A stretch of DNA of 62,000 nt from Cryptomeria japonica (GCF_030272615.1 NC_081414.1:912523009-912585008); one strand, 5' to 3'; shown: positions 44,637 through 56,848, counted from the first letter of the stretch. Notes: generated from the sequence alone by a model not told the origin. Translations and numbers: made by a program.

Positions 44637-45876
44637 TGTGAAATACATTATAAATGTATAAATTTTCACACTATTAACTTTTCGCATTTATAATGTATTT
44701 CATAGTTTTAAGTTAATATTACTGTAATTATTAAATATTATGTATTACTGTTAAATTACTGTTTAATTGTTTAATTATTAGATTATCATTACGTAATTAA
44801 ACTATTTAAAACTTAGTAATTTCAGAAATTACTGTTAAACTATCTAGTAATTTGCAATAGTCTGTAGCTTATGTAAAACAACCCCTTTTGTAATTTCGAT
44901 CACTGTCAAACCCATAAAGCTTCTCTGTACTAACACCTTTTAGATCAGCGACTGAATCTTTTTGATCAGTTGCCTTGTGATTTTGAGTTGATATGATAGT
45001 ACTCTTATGACAAGTGTTCTTGACTGTATTTCCTGCTATATCTTTGATAGTAAACTCCGATTGTCCTGCTCTGAGCCTCTGAGATTGTTTGTCTCCTAGG
45101 TCACTTGATATTTGTTAAATGCTTGTAGTATTATATCCATTGCCTAAATCATTTATTCAAAATATTGTTTGTCTCCTAGGTCCCTTGGTTGGTAATGTTA
45201 CTAACTCAATTTCTGATTTAGGCAATAATAAAATCCGAGAAGGTATAGATGGCTTGAGAAATGAATTTTACCTTCCTCTACAATCCTAAAGCAGTTTGTA
45301 CACTTGTGTACAACTGGGCTTTAATCTTAGTAGCTTTATCAGTGTTCTTCTTTAGATCAATTAAGGAAGAAAACAACAAGTGTTGATTCTGTTTTTGCTC
45401 TATGGAATACTCTGGGAAACTAACACCATTTTGCATTTGTCTTTTCTTAGGCTGAGACTGTAAACTTTTCTGTTGTAAGTTCAAATTTTAAATTGCCTTT
45501 GGGTTTTCTTCAAGGGACTCTTGAGCATATTTAGTATTTACTTATTGACTTAATCATTGAACTGGAGTCTATCTTATATATTTTGTTCTTACTTTATTCC
45601 TCTTCATAGTTTCTACTTGGTGGTAGTGATAACAGGGTGTCCAACTTTAACCCCCCGTGCTTTGGCCTTTCATCAGCATTTATGTGAATATTTCATCTCA
45701 ACTTAAACACAATAAAATAGAAACTAAGTAGAAGCACTTGAGGTACCTGCAGGAGGAAAGGGCACTTTAACTTCACTAGATCCTATTTGTATCACTGGTC
45801 TTGGAATTAAAATGTCTTTTGCATACTGCTTCAAAAAATTTAAAAACTGAGTGTAATGTTTTTGCAGAACTAATTC
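44637..45876. other. hAT 5' non-coding region
   Basis: AT-rich sequence upstream of the transposase ATG. It probably holds the promoter and perhaps a 5'-UTR intron. A short repeat, TTGTTTGTCTCCTAGGTC, occurs at about 45086 and 45165. No further gene is supported apart from the weak minus-strand piece at 45278-45484. Confidence 0.4.
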
Positions 45877-48274
45877 TTGATCACCATGCCACGCCAAAAA
45901 GACTTTGCATGGACACATTGCACAGCAATTCCTGGTAGCACGAAGGTCAAGTGCAATTGGTGTCAAGATGAGATCGGTGGTGGAATTTATCGTTTCAAAT
46001 GGCATTTGTCAAAAGAACGAGGAAATAACACCGAGATATGCAAAAAATGCCCTGCAGATGTCTCGTATCAGGCAAAGCAATCTCTTGAAGGGATTGCTGA
46101 GAATAAGGCCAAAAAGGCAAGAATTGGGGTTGAACTAGGTTCTTCTTCTACAAATCCTAGGATGCATGATTTGGGTGAGGATGGTGAAGATGGGAGTTTC
46201 AGGGAATCTGGGTTGACACATAATTCTATAGCACGTGGACCAAACACAGGTGGAGGAAACACTAATGCTTTCTTCCAACCTCGTACCACACCAGGATCAC
46301 AAACCACTTTGGAGAGTACAGGATGGAGGAAAACTGTCACTGAACAAGCAAAGAAGGCAATTGCTAATTATTGGTACTCCTCTCACACAGCATTCCATGC
46401 TTCCAGAAATCCATATTGGCAACCCATGGTAGATGCTATTGCAGCTGTAGGTCCTGGGTTTCAAGCCCCATCTTGTGAATCATTGAGGGTTGGTATGCTG
46501 AAAGATGCAGTAGAGGATGTTCAAGATGTTGTTAAACAACATCGATTGCAGTGGGCTAGAACCGGTTGCAGCATCATGTCAGATGGTTGGACAGATAGAA
46601 GGAACCGAACTCTCATTAACTTCCTTGTCTCTTGTGAGATTGGCACTGTTTTTTTGAAATCTGTGGATGCATCTAATATGATGAAATCCACAAATGCATT
46701 GTTTGAGATGTATGACGTGGTAGTTACGGATGTAGGGCCACAAAATGTGGTTCAATTTATCACAGACAATGCTGCTGCTTGTGTTGCTGCAGGGAGACTT
46801 CTGACAGATAAATATCCTTCCATGTTTTTTACACCATGTGCAGCACATTGCCTTGATCTAACCCTAGAGGACATTGGCAAAATTGAATGGATTAAGGTTG
46901 CATTTCAGAAAACTCACAAGGTTACCAAATTTGTTTATAATCACACAAGGGTTTTGGCTATAATGCGCTCTTTCACAGGAGGCAAGGAGCTAGTTCGACC
47001 AGGAGTGACAAGATTTGCAACATATTTCCTTGCATTACAAACATTATGTGAACAAAAAGGTAATTTGAGGCGAATGTTTGTTTCAGCTGAGTGGATGGAG
47101 TCTGGTTTCACAAGTCAAGCAAATGGCATAGCAGTGGCAGAGTATATGTATTCTACCACATTTTGGGAATCTATTGAACAAATTGTAGAATTTTCAGAGC
47201 CTTTAGTAAAAGTCTTGAGACTAGTGGATGGAGATAAACCCCCCATGGGATATGTGTATGAGGCTATGGATAGGGCCAAGGAGGTGATAAGGAGTAAGAT
47301 GGAAAATAACAGAGATAAGTATATGCCGTTGTGGGACATAATTGATAGGAGATGGGATGGACAAATGCACACTCCTCTCCATGCTGCAGGATATTTTCTC
47401 AATCCTCTGTTATTCTATAAGACTGACTTCCTGGAAATTGATGCTGAGATCAAACAAGGCTTCTTCAAGTGCATGGAAAAAATGTTTCCTGACTTGGAAA
47501 AATTTGATGCGGCTACGATAGAGCTGGAAATGTACAAGCATGCTAAGGGCTTTCTCTCTTCTAGGGCTGCTATACAAAGCAGAAAGACAATTCAACCAGG
47601 TAGACTCTATAAACTTTTGACAATCTCTTTATTTTGCCAACCATTAAGTTTGTTAAGATTATAACATACTCTTAGTCTTACAATATCATCTCCATATAAT
47701 GTGTTTTTCAGCTGCATGGTGGGCTTCTTTTGGAGATGAAATACCAAATTTAAGGTGGATGGCGGTGCGTATTTTGAGCCAACCATGTAGCTCATCAGCT
47801 TGTGAGCGTAATTGGAGTGTGTTTGAACACATACATCCCAAGAAACGCAACCGCCTATCACAACAACGACTAAATGACTTGGTATTTGTTCATCACAACC
47901 TCCGCTTGAAGATAAGGAAAGCTCAAGGTGAGAATATTAATATATAGTTGCAGTTTTTTGACTTTTATTCACTATTCATTGGTTTTTCATTTGTAAGGGA
48001 AACACTAATTTCTACATGGGCAAAATCAGGAACTATTGAGGAATGCTTGCCAATTGACCTCGATGAGATATATCCAGAGTGCGAGGTGATTGCTGCTGAT
48101 GATGATGATGATGATGATGATGATGTTGATGATGATTATGTTGTTGCTGATCGTCCGCTTGTGTCTGAAGATTTTGATATCATGAGGCAAGCCAACTTTC
48201 GTCCTGAATGGGTTGAAGGAATTAGGACAGGCTCTTACCCAGGAGCTTCATCATCAGGGCCTCCTGCTCTCTAG
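45877..48274 (+). CDS. hAT transposase (three exons)
   Basis: Exons are 45877-47599, 47712-47927 and 48030-48274; introns run GT (47600) to AG (47711) and GT (47928) to AG (48029). The joined frame is 727 codons and open. Domains: BED-type zinc finger at about residues 20-70 (VKCNWCQDEIGG, WHLSKERGNN, CKKCP); DUF659/catalytic region at about 225-340 (GCSIMSDGWTDRRNRTLINF, FITDNAAACVAAG, CAAHCLDLTLEDIG); the hAT C-terminal dimerisation domain in exon 2 (AAWWASFGDEIPNL, RILSQPCSSSACERNWS, KKRNRLSQQRLNDLV). Exon 3 ends in a nine-Asp run and a Ser/Gly tail. The first ATG is used; a second at 45886 (MPRQKDFAW) is equally plausible. It cuts and pastes the element; looks functional. Confidence 0.9.
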
Positions 48275-48691
48275 CATGTCATTGCCTACATTTGAGATTT
48301 TGGAATTTTGTACTTAGTTTACAGGTTGACTTTATTCAAAGTCACAAACTATATTGTAATTGACATTTTGACATCTATCACCATCTAGATATTATTTATG
48401 GTGTAGTATATTTTGTGGAACGTAATCAGTGATATGAATATAAACAACAAAAATCTATTTCCTGCAATTCATGTTTTCAAGTGTCTATTTTATTTGCCTA
48501 CAATATCTCTATGCTATGGAAATACCCTAAAATATATAAAAAAAAGTAGTTTTTGATTGTTTTTCTGCAATTTTTTACGTTTTTTTGTATATCCGATTTT
48601 TTCCCGATTTTTTCCCGATTTTTTGAAAAAATCTTATACTTTTGTTTTGCCGATTAATTCCCCAAACGATTATTGTTTCCTTGGTATGTAG

Positions 48692-48930
48692 TAAGTGATC
48701 TCCTCTTCAATGGTTGAATCCTTGTCTTGAATGCAACACTTAGCCTTGAATGGAGACTTGAAATGATCAATTGCTTGAAAGAATGCTTGAATGCTTGAAT
48801 GCTTGAATATAGTTTCCACGCTTTTTCCCTCATGTATGTATCTATCCAAATGAGAGAGGAAAATGTAGTTTATATACTTGTCATTTAGGGCTGATAGACT
48901 GATTTTTCCGACCTTAGGCCGACCAGGAAA
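48692..48930 (-). repeat. Element D 5' LTR, outer part (truncated)
   Basis: Continues 42008-42709 after the hAT insertion and matches 36086-36327. The remaining 329 bp seen in the other LTR are missing; the sequence departs at GACCAGGAAA (48921-48930). Confidence 0.9.
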
Positions 48931-49494
48931 ACCGTAAAAGGTCCCCGGGAATTTATACATGGAATTGCCAATCAAACGTAAGTCCCCTTGTGTTTCCAGC
49001 ATAAACACATCAAGCCACTGAGAGATCCCGCAGTCAAGACCTGACAAAAGAAACCTTGAGGTAGTCTCCTTTGATCAAACTTAGAAAACAGCATTAGAGA
49101 CTTCCTTATCTCAAGAGAGAGTAGGATAATCAGTCGGCTATTCTATTCTGCGTTGGCCGTATGGAGTTTGCAGCGATGCGATTCCATCCACGTCAACATG
49201 TACTCATTAATGCTCTCAAACCTGGCAGAGATCCCACCTCTATCCAAGCTTCCCTATCTTTGACATATGCATATGATTAGTCTCTACAATATATATATCG
49301 CCTCTAAGAGATCCGTTACGAATCTCCCTCTGGATTTTTAACGTGGCTTCATGGGACTCCCTGGTCCTAAATCATGAAGCAGTGTGCCTAAAAAGGCGAC
49401 CCCAACACCGTTCTCCTTACTGTAACTCCCCCTTCCATCATGCTTACTTCAGAACAGTTTCTCAGTATTATAACATAGTTCGAGTCTACATAAC
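48931..49494 (+). other. Giant-LTR U5 fragment and unassigned sequence
   Basis: 48968-49130 resembles the end region of the giant LTRs (GTAAGTCCCCTTGTG, CCAGCA.AA.CACATCA, AAGAAACCTTGAGGT, CAGCATTAGAGACT, TCAAGAGAG), compare 52790-52940. It stops before the terminal CAACA. It may be the far end of giant LTR C or another copy. From 49131 to 49494 I recognise nothing. Confidence 0.55.
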
Positions 49495-50096
49495 TATTGT
49501 GACGTATTCACACATCGCTCCATTGCAAATGGGGACCCCAACTTTTTTGCCTTCTGGGGTGTGTTTTCTGGGTTTTTAGAGGTTTGTCTGTTAACCTTTG
49601 AATTTTGAGTGTCACCAGGGGATCAATAGGATGGTAGGCTTTGCTTGAGCCAGGGTGAGTCCACAGGGCCCCAAAATTAGGGTTTCTTTGAGAGTCTTCC
49701 TTAGGGCCTGGTTTTGCTCTTGCTGCTAATTGTGTCTTGCTTTGTGAGTGGGTATCATTCTTGAACGTCCGAGCTAGGTCAAGTTGGTGAGTGATGAAGT
49801 CTGGAATGTCATCCTGATCTTCAAATGCCCTGAAATTTGGCTAAGTCTGGAATGTCCTGATCCTGAAATTTGGCTGTCTGGAATGTCCTAATCCTGAAAT
49901 TTGACTAAGTTTGGAAAACTGAAGAATCCTCCAAAAACTAGATTTTGCAATATAACTCCTGGAGGTCCGAAACCACTCTCAAACATCCTGAAAGTATATA
50001 TGGAATATAACTTAAAGTATAAGTGACATTTCCAATTTCTTATACTTAAATGTTATATTCCATAAAATGATCCTGATGGAGAGTCCAAAATGTCAA

Positions 50097-51560
50097 ATTT
50101 CGCTCCTGACCCTTCCAAAGGGTCCAAAGCGAAATTCTCCATAGGACATTCTACTTTGACCAAAACCTAGAACTAACACATTCCCAGGCTTGAATGAAGG
50201 TAAAAGCACTTGTTTGAATGAAGAAATGTAAAAATGAAGTCAGGATCTTGGCCAAGAGTAGGGACAAAGCTCCTGACCCTTCCAAAGGGTCCACAGCGAA
50301 AATGGGTATGTTTTTGGCTTGAGAGGGACTTTGATTTTCAAAAACAAGATTTTGGCCTAAAGGAGAATTTCGCTCCTGACCCTTCCAAAGGGTCCAGAGT
50401 GAAATTCATCATAAACTTCATTTGCTACCTTGTTTGACCTTGAAACCTTCTTCCTCAGGTGGAAAATGATCTAAGTTTGCTTCTTGAAGTGGTTTGAAGT
50501 TTGAAAAGTGAAGGATTCTAGCCAAGAAGGTGAATTTCGCTCCTGACCCTTCCAAAGGGTCCAGAGCGAAATTCCTTGCAAACCTATTCTTTTGACCTTG
50601 TTTTGGCTTAAGACCTTATCCCTTGGGTCAAGGATGATGTTTAGTTACCTCTTGAGGTGATTTTGAGTTGGAAAAAAGAAGAATCAAGCCCAAACCATGA
50701 TTTTCGCTCCTGACCCTTCCAAAGGGTCCAGAGCGAAAATCCTCCTAGACCTCATTTCCTTCCCTATTTGACCAAATTGTGATGTCCAAGGCATGTTGAA
50801 GGAGAGAATTGACATGATGGAATCCTTGAGAGTGTTTGAAAACATTAAAAATGAAGGATTTTAGCCAGGAAAGGAAATTTCGCTCCTGACCCTTCCAAAG
50901 GGTCCAGAGCGAAATTCCTTATAAGCCTACTTTTTGACATTTCTTGGACATGAAACCTTGTTCCTAGGGCAATGAAGGATGAGATTCTACCTTGCAATGA
51001 AGTTTCAAGTTGAAAAAATGATGATTTTTGGTCAAGAATGAGAAAATCGCTCCTGACCCTTCCAAAGGGTCCAGAGCGAATTTTCTCAAAACCTATCTTT
51101 TCCCTCAAATTTATGCCAAGTCTAGTGTGGGTCAAGATTAGAGGTGTCTTTAGGCATGTCCTTGAATGGTCAATAATTATCAAGTTTGAAGGAATTGAGC
51201 CAAATGATGAAAATCGCTCCTGACCCTTCCAAAGGGTCGAGAGCGAAATTCATCAAAGTCACTATTTCCTCTTCGTGTCAAGACAAGATTTTGATTCCTA
51301 AGGCATTGAAAGGATGGAGAGAGGTTTATTTAAGCCTTGCAAGATGAATTGGAGTGAAAAAAATGGGGTAATTGAGGCCTAATCAAGAAAATCGCTCCTG
51401 ACCCTTCCAGAGGGTCCAAGGCGAAATCCTTTGAAAATGTTATTTTTCACCTTGTTGGGGCCAGACGAGGAGCTAATTGTGAGGTAACGTTGAAAGGAGG
51501 TCTAAATGAGCCAGGAATGCAAAATTCGCTCCTGACCTGTCCAGAGGGTCCAGGGCGAAA
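50097..51560. repeat. Array of 10 palindromes in LTR F
   Basis: The core is the same as in C (TTCGCTCCTGACCCT / AGGGTCCAGAGCGAAA). Starts are near 50097, 50267, 50368, 50533, 50702, 50878, 51046, 51212, 51389 and 51524. The usual step is about 165-175 bp, with two short steps. Most loops here read TCCAA. Confidence 0.9.
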
Positions 51561-51698
51561 TTCTTATAGGGCCTGTCCCTGGAAAGAGTCTTGAACTAAC
51601 TTCATGTTAATATCTTTTGTTGATGATTTAAGTTGAAAATGCTATGTTGAAATGAATTTATCATGTGTCCTTAATCATCTTTTGGTTTGTTTTAGCAG

Positions 51699-51893
51699 AT
51701 GAAAGAAGACCAGGCCAGGACAAGGACGACCTTCTCCAGCCCAACATCAACAAGGACGACCTTCTCCAGCCCAGCCTCATCAAGGATGACCTCTTCCAGT
51801 CCAACATTTGAAGGAAAGACAAGGTGGCATCCCAGTCATCACTCCTCCAGTCGGGTTGGTCCACTTCAGCATGTCCAGATTCAATGTACCTGA
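51699..51893 (+). other. Short repeat-coded frame in place of the long ORF in LTR F
   Basis: A splice-acceptor-like TGTTTTAGCAG precedes ATGAAAGAAGACCAG, recalling the ALMKEDQ segment near the start of the G protein. Three units of about 30 bp follow (ACAAGGACGACCTTCTCCAGCCCA, roughly 51715-51805), encoding TRTTFSSPTS-like repeats. At 64 codons it is probably a remnant or minisatellite rather than a gene. Confidence 0.4.
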
Positions 51894-52015
51894 CTCATCC
51901 AAGATGGCACTAACTTCGATGTACCTACCCCAGCTATCCATTGGTCGCATATTCCAAAGAAGACGTGTCCAAATAATGCAATTATTTCATTGGTCAAAAT
52001 TAAGTTTGTTGTAAC

Positions 52016-52104
52016 AAACCCTAATTAGGGTTTCATTGTAAAATCTTGGCCATTGATCTCAAATTGATCTAAGCCATTGAATTGTATTGAGGGCGCTATA
52101 TAAG
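52016..52104 (+). promoter_or_regulatory. Promoter 2 of LTR F: telo-box palindrome and TATA
   Basis: AAACCCTAATTAGGGTTT at 52016-52033 and TATATAAG at 52097-52104, 64 bp apart, as in H and G. Confidence 0.8.
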
Positions 52105-53000
52105 CCCTAGCTCCTCATTTGTAAAGGCTAATAGTTAGTCAATGGTTAGCTAATAGATAATAATTAGTCAGTAAATAGAAGGTAAATACTTAGAAATAGT
52201 GAATAGTCAGTTGATAGAATAGCAATTAGAGTAGACTAGGAAGAGAAGACAAGACATTGTTGCCTTAATTGTAAAGACTTCTTTCTCATTGAAGATATGG
52301 TGAAATATGTCGTTTCATTGCAATATGCATGGTCTCTTGTTGAATCTTCATTTTAGATGATAGATAATTAAATTGAATGAAAGAAGTCGTTGAATGCACC
52401 TGTGTGGAATCCGTCTAATCCATACCACTATCCTCTTACTGATTGTAAGTGCGCCCTGTGTGGTCAACTGGCATAAAATGAGCTTAATCTCAAGTCGTTA
52501 CATGTCTATTGTTCATGCATTAACTTGAATGATGATCAAGTTTTGATGGTGTCCGATTTGAATATATTTGAAGCATCCCCCAGAAGATCGCACTGAGTTG
52601 GTGTTGAATTATTCAACTTGATGGTGAGACCCAGCCCAGTAGGACTCCACCTAGTCGTTCATCCATCTTCTCGCATTCGAGGTAGTAGAGTAGACTTCCT
52701 GAACCCTGCATCTTTTGTCATTTGTTTGTCTTCCAGTTAGTCAATAGGACCTGTAATTCCAGCAAATCAGACGTTTAGGTCGTCAAGTGTAAGTCCCCTT
52801 GTGATTCCAGCAAAATCACATCATACCACAAAGAGCTTATCCACATGTAGAGATCCTACAAAAAGAACCTTGAAGTCATCACCGATTGATCCTTTTCGCG
52901 ACATCTTCAGCATTCGGAGACTTTAATCAAGAGAGGATAAGGTACCTTTAGGTATTTTATTCTGTGTTTGATCATGTACAAAATACACATCAACAGTAAC

Positions 53001-53982
53001 CAACATGAATTGAGTGTATTTTCTAACATAAGATTTCCAAGTATCATTGGTATTCACCATACGAGGTATGCAACAATATATATGCATTTCATACAGTGAT
53101 GTGTTTATACAGATTTGTTTCAGAACGTAGATTAATGTGCACCGAAATCCAGAATGACTAAGCATATCAGACTTTGATTTGTTACAGCTTATAATATAAT
53201 TATATTCAATTATACAGAATATCATTACCACATATGTATGAGATCTGTAAATACTATTACCGGAATCAGTTATTTAGATATATATATGTATAGTGCAGAA
53301 TATTGCTGAGAGTCCATACCTGGGCGCCTTCCCTCCAAGTGCTAGTCTGATTATTGAAGTCGTTTTTTCCTCCCTTTTCTCTCTCCGTGTTTGCCCGCCA
53401 TGCTATTCATATGCTTTTGCGGCCATGTTTTGAGGTCGTGACCTTTGGATGTCACGTTGTGGGTTTATTTGCTATTGTTTTGTTTTAATTCATCTTTACG
53501 TGTAGCCTTCGTTATACTCCCATTTGATTTATTATGTTTGTTTATTTATCCATGCTTTTATTATTATCCACTACTTTTATCATTTAACCATTATATTTTA
53601 ATATTTAATCTTTTCTATTTTATTATTTATTATTAGGTACTCTTATTAAAAGAATCACGATTTATTATTTATTTACTTGATTAATAATAAGAAGTATTAT
53701 TTATCATTTATTATTATCTACAAATAATTTTATGACTTTATTATTTATTATTTACTTGATGCATAATAGTAATTATTTATTTATCGTGTATTATTATTTT
53801 ACAAATAATCATTTATGATTAGTGTATAACATTTATTATTTACTTGATTTATAATAATACTTATTATTTATCATTTATTAATATTTACAAATAATTCATG
53901 ATTACGATTGATTATTTTAATTGACAATGATCAATGTGTCTTCGACAAATTTAAGTACCGGGGTATATTTATTAATCGGGGG
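53001..53982. other. AT-rich unassigned sequence
   Basis: No gene or element is recognised. From about 53560 to 53910 it is a low-complexity TTATTATTTA repeat. Confidence 0.6.
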
Positions 53983-54574
53983 TCATTGCAACAAATCCCT
54001 TTGGGATGGGATTGAAAGGGCCTCCCACATAGTGACGTTGAGGTTGGCCTTCTTCATCTGATCAACTATGTTGAAAGGGACACCAGTTGGTTTTAGAGGC
54101 CCCTTTGAGGCTACAAGGTCTACTTTTGCTCTTTGGACGACTTGGACCTCTTCGTGCCTCTTGTTCCCTTGCATGGTACTTTGGCTTGTATCATGGATGG
54201 TTAGATTGGGTGTTGGAGCTTGGATTGATGTTGAAGGTGAAGTAGCCTCCATGGCTCTCTTCTTTGACCTCGCATACTACAGCATGGACTCACCATTTGT
54301 GTGGTTCAAACCACAAAATTCCGCCTCCTGCCAATTGACAAAGGTAGAATCCCCTTGTAAGTGAGTTTGGGGACCAACACTGGGCTGATTAGGGTCATAT
54401 TGCTGGCCAAAAGTGGTCGGCTCATCTTGCACCACTAAGGTTTGGGCAAACCCTCCATTTTGGCATACACCTTGGTTGTGTGGCTGATTACATGGTTGAC
54501 ACCAATCTTGCTCTTGGGCAAGGTTATTTTGCATTGGAACTATCGCCTTTGAGTTGCTTGCGTTTGTGGGGTTC
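53983..54574 (-). pseudogene. Fragment J: gag C-terminal region of a Ty3/gypsy element
   Basis: The minus strand is open except for a TAG at 54277-54279. It contains a knuckle-like CQPCNQPHNQGVC, Gln/Asn/Pro-rich sequence, and then PFNIVDQMKKANLNVTMWEALSIPSQRDLL, a helix typical of the gag-protease linker in Tat-like elements (inference). It is truncated at the left by a stop and loss of homology at 53983, and at the right by LTR G. Confidence 0.6.
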
Positions 54575-54619
54575 TGTTGTGACCATTTCACACATCGCCC
54601 CATCGCAAATGGGGACCCC

Positions 54620-55020
54620 CTCTTTTTGCTCGTTTTTTTTTTCGCTCGCTTTTGCTTTCGTTTTTAGGGTTTTGTTAGTCGGTTAGTCGTCTGGATTTAG
54701 GGTCAAGCCTTAGGGTTTTAATTTTTGTCTTTTCAGGCCAAAATCCAGTCGTTTTTGAGAGCTTTTGAGCTTCCTTTTCTAGGATGCAAATTTTGAATGA
54801 AATGAATTCGCCAAATTGGTCTAATTTTCAATTGGAATGTTAATGCAGAGCTTAAATTGGTCTAAGTATTGAAAGTGAAATGTGAATTTTTGTCCGATTG
54901 AATATTTTGACCAAATTTTGACTTTTTTTTATTTTGATCCTGGGCATTGGAATTGATTTGTTTTCGCCTCGTGAAGTGTTAAAATGTGAAAAATCATGTT
55001 ATTTTGGCCTGTAGGAGCAA
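54620..55020 (+). other. 5' segment of giant LTR G
   Basis: T-rich non-coding DNA beginning with TTAGGGTTT at 54664-54673 and again at about 54711. No gene. Confidence 0.5.
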
Positions 55021-55021
55021 A

Positions 55022-56612
55022 ATCGCTCCTGTCCCTCAGTGAAGGACGGGAGCTCATTTTCAAATATCTCATCATCCCTGCAGAGTCTAGACAAATTTCA
55101 AGTTGGAAGTGATGGAGAACGGCGATATCTTTCCATTGAATATAAATTGAAGATTTTCATGAGCACAGAAATGCCTCCAGGAGGAAAATCGCTCCTGTCC
55201 CTCAGTGAAGGACCGGAGCTACAAATTCAATTTCGCCTTGTCCTTGCAAGATTTAGATGACTTAATGATTTGAGGACGTCCAAAGGAAGATGCTTTGCCA
55301 AATGAATATAATTTGAGATGCAGAAACGAAGGAGAATGACCTATATTGACCAAATCTCTCCTGTCCCTCTCCAAGGGACCAGGGCGAGGTACCTTGTAGC
55401 TCTCGTCCCTCTCCCAGGGACCAGAGCGATTTCCTTCATTATGCAAAATCCAGACAAAGGTCAAGGCAAGTTTACGTTCAAAAACAAGGAAAAACATGAG
55501 ATAAATGCGTTGAATATAAATTGAAGATTTTTGGGACGTCCATAACAGTGCTAAATGCCTAGTTCGCTCCTGTCCCTCAGGAAGGGACCAGAGCGATTTT
55601 TGATATAATTGATTTTCTTGCAAAGTTACAAACAATGTCAAGGCATGAACGAATGGAGTGAAGAAAGACGAATCCGTTGAATATAAACGTGGAACCTGGC
55701 AAGGTGAGATAAAGGCTACAAAAGGAGGATCGCTCCTGTCCCTCTCCAAGGGACCAGGGCGATACAATGGTGATGTTGCTTCCTACGCAAGTTCAAAGAC
55801 GATCCAAGTCAAGACAAGGTGGCGAGGGACATTTCAAGGCGTCTTTAGCAAGCACAAACATTCAAAGGTCGTCGCAATGATGAAATTCGCACCCTATAGC
55901 CTAGATCGCTCCTGTCCCTCAGGAAGGGACCAGGGCGATGTTAGATGCATTGGCCATTTCATGCAAAATTTACGTAAGGACAAGACTTCGCAATGTTTTA
56001 GAGGGTCCAAGGCATCATATGAAGATAATTCGCAAGGGTTTTCAACGTCCAAACATCGCCAATCAAGGTAAAAAGCTCCCATCGCTCCTGTCCTTTGGAC
56101 AAGGACCAAGGCGATACTATCAAAAATACTTACGTTCCTTCAAGATCAAAGCAAAGCGAAGTTAGGTAAGGTGAAGGACGACGTTTGAAAAACATCACAA
56201 CGAAGATCAAAGTGTAAAGTTGCCAAGGTTAAGGAGAAAACATGGATCGCTCCTGTCCCTCTCCAAGGGACAAGGGCGATGGTCCCTTTAATACGTCCAA
56301 ACACATAATGAAGACAAATGGAATAAGCGCAAAAGGAATGAGCATAGATGTTATTCGCTAACAATGAAAGATCGAGGAGCAAAGATGCATATTGAACGTG
56401 GAAATTTGGAGATCGCTCCTGTCCCTCTCCAAGGGACAAAGGCGATGAACACTCAAAAGACATTTAAGTACGCATGCAAGATGATCAAATTCGAAGGACT
56501 CATCATGATGATCGATTTTCAACGCGAAGATGAAGGAGTTGGACGTAAGAAATGCAAAATCAAGATCAAAATCATGGATCGCTCCTGTCCCTCTCCAAGG
56601 GACCAGAGCGAT
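55022..56612. repeat. Array of 11 palindromes in giant LTR G
   Basis: The core is ATCGCTCCTGTCCCT, a 4-base loop (CTCC/CAGG), then AGGGACCAGAGCGAT. Starts are near 55022, 55188, 55352, 55400, 55562, 55729, 55905, 56082, 56244, 56411 and 56577, spaced about 165-175 bp apart except the 55352/55400 pair. Compared with C and F, the inner arms read GTCCCT/AGGGAC instead of GACCCT/AGGGTC, i.e. both arms changed together. Confidence 0.9.
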
Positions 56613-56848
56613 GAGGTACGTCCCTTCCTTTTTCCAATTTTGGCGCCAAGTAAGCAATTCGAATTTTCCTCAAATGCTAAATCAATTTAAAAATTGAATA
56701 TCCATTTTATTTAGCATTTAATATGGCGTTATCTTTTATTAATTATTTTTTGCCTTTATTTAAAAATCGAAATTCACATTTAAAAAACGCAAGGCATTAA
56801 TGATTAATTAATTAATTAATAAAAATCGATTTGGAGCGCTCAATTAAG

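Larger units (their letters stand above)
42710..48683 (+). mobile_element. hAT-family DNA transposon, 5974 bp, apparently complete
   Basis: A perfect 8-bp duplication gtatgtag flanks it on both sides inside the element D LTR. The ends are short imperfect inverted repeats (left CATAGAAAC, right complement CAAGGAAAC). Subterminal AATCG/CGATT repeats lie on both sides. It has one three-exon transposase gene with an unbroken spliced frame. The intact D LTR at 36075-36090 shows the empty site. Confidence 0.95.
35387..48930 (-). mobile_element. Element D: non-autonomous gag-protease LTR retrotransposon, minus strand
   Basis: The 3' LTR lies at left (35387-36656) and the 5' LTR at right (42008-42709 plus 48692-48930, split by a hAT transposon and missing its outer 329 bp). 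The termini are TGTA...TACA. Over the shared 690 bp the LTRs differ at only about a dozen positions by eye, so insertion was recent. The internal region (36657-42007) has a polypurine tract, a long gag-protease frame and a primer site, but no RT, RNase H or integrase. It would need these enzymes from another element. It sits inside the LTR-borne ORF of C. Confidence 0.85.
49495..52995 (+). mobile_element. Solo giant-family LTR F, 3.5 kb, lacking the ORF
   Basis: It starts TATTGTGACG (TGTTGTGAC in C and G) and ends ACATCAACA, followed by non-element DNA and no primer site. The flanks are ataac (49490-49494) and gtaac (52996-53000), a one-mismatch target duplication. It has the palindrome array and promoter 2 but neither promoter 1 nor the long ORF. 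A short repeat-rich stretch occupies their place (51600-51990). Confidence 0.85.

Noticed and set aside
48094-48130. GAT microsatellite as an independent repeat feature
   Set aside because: It codes for the acidic run in exon 3 of the transposase and is described there.
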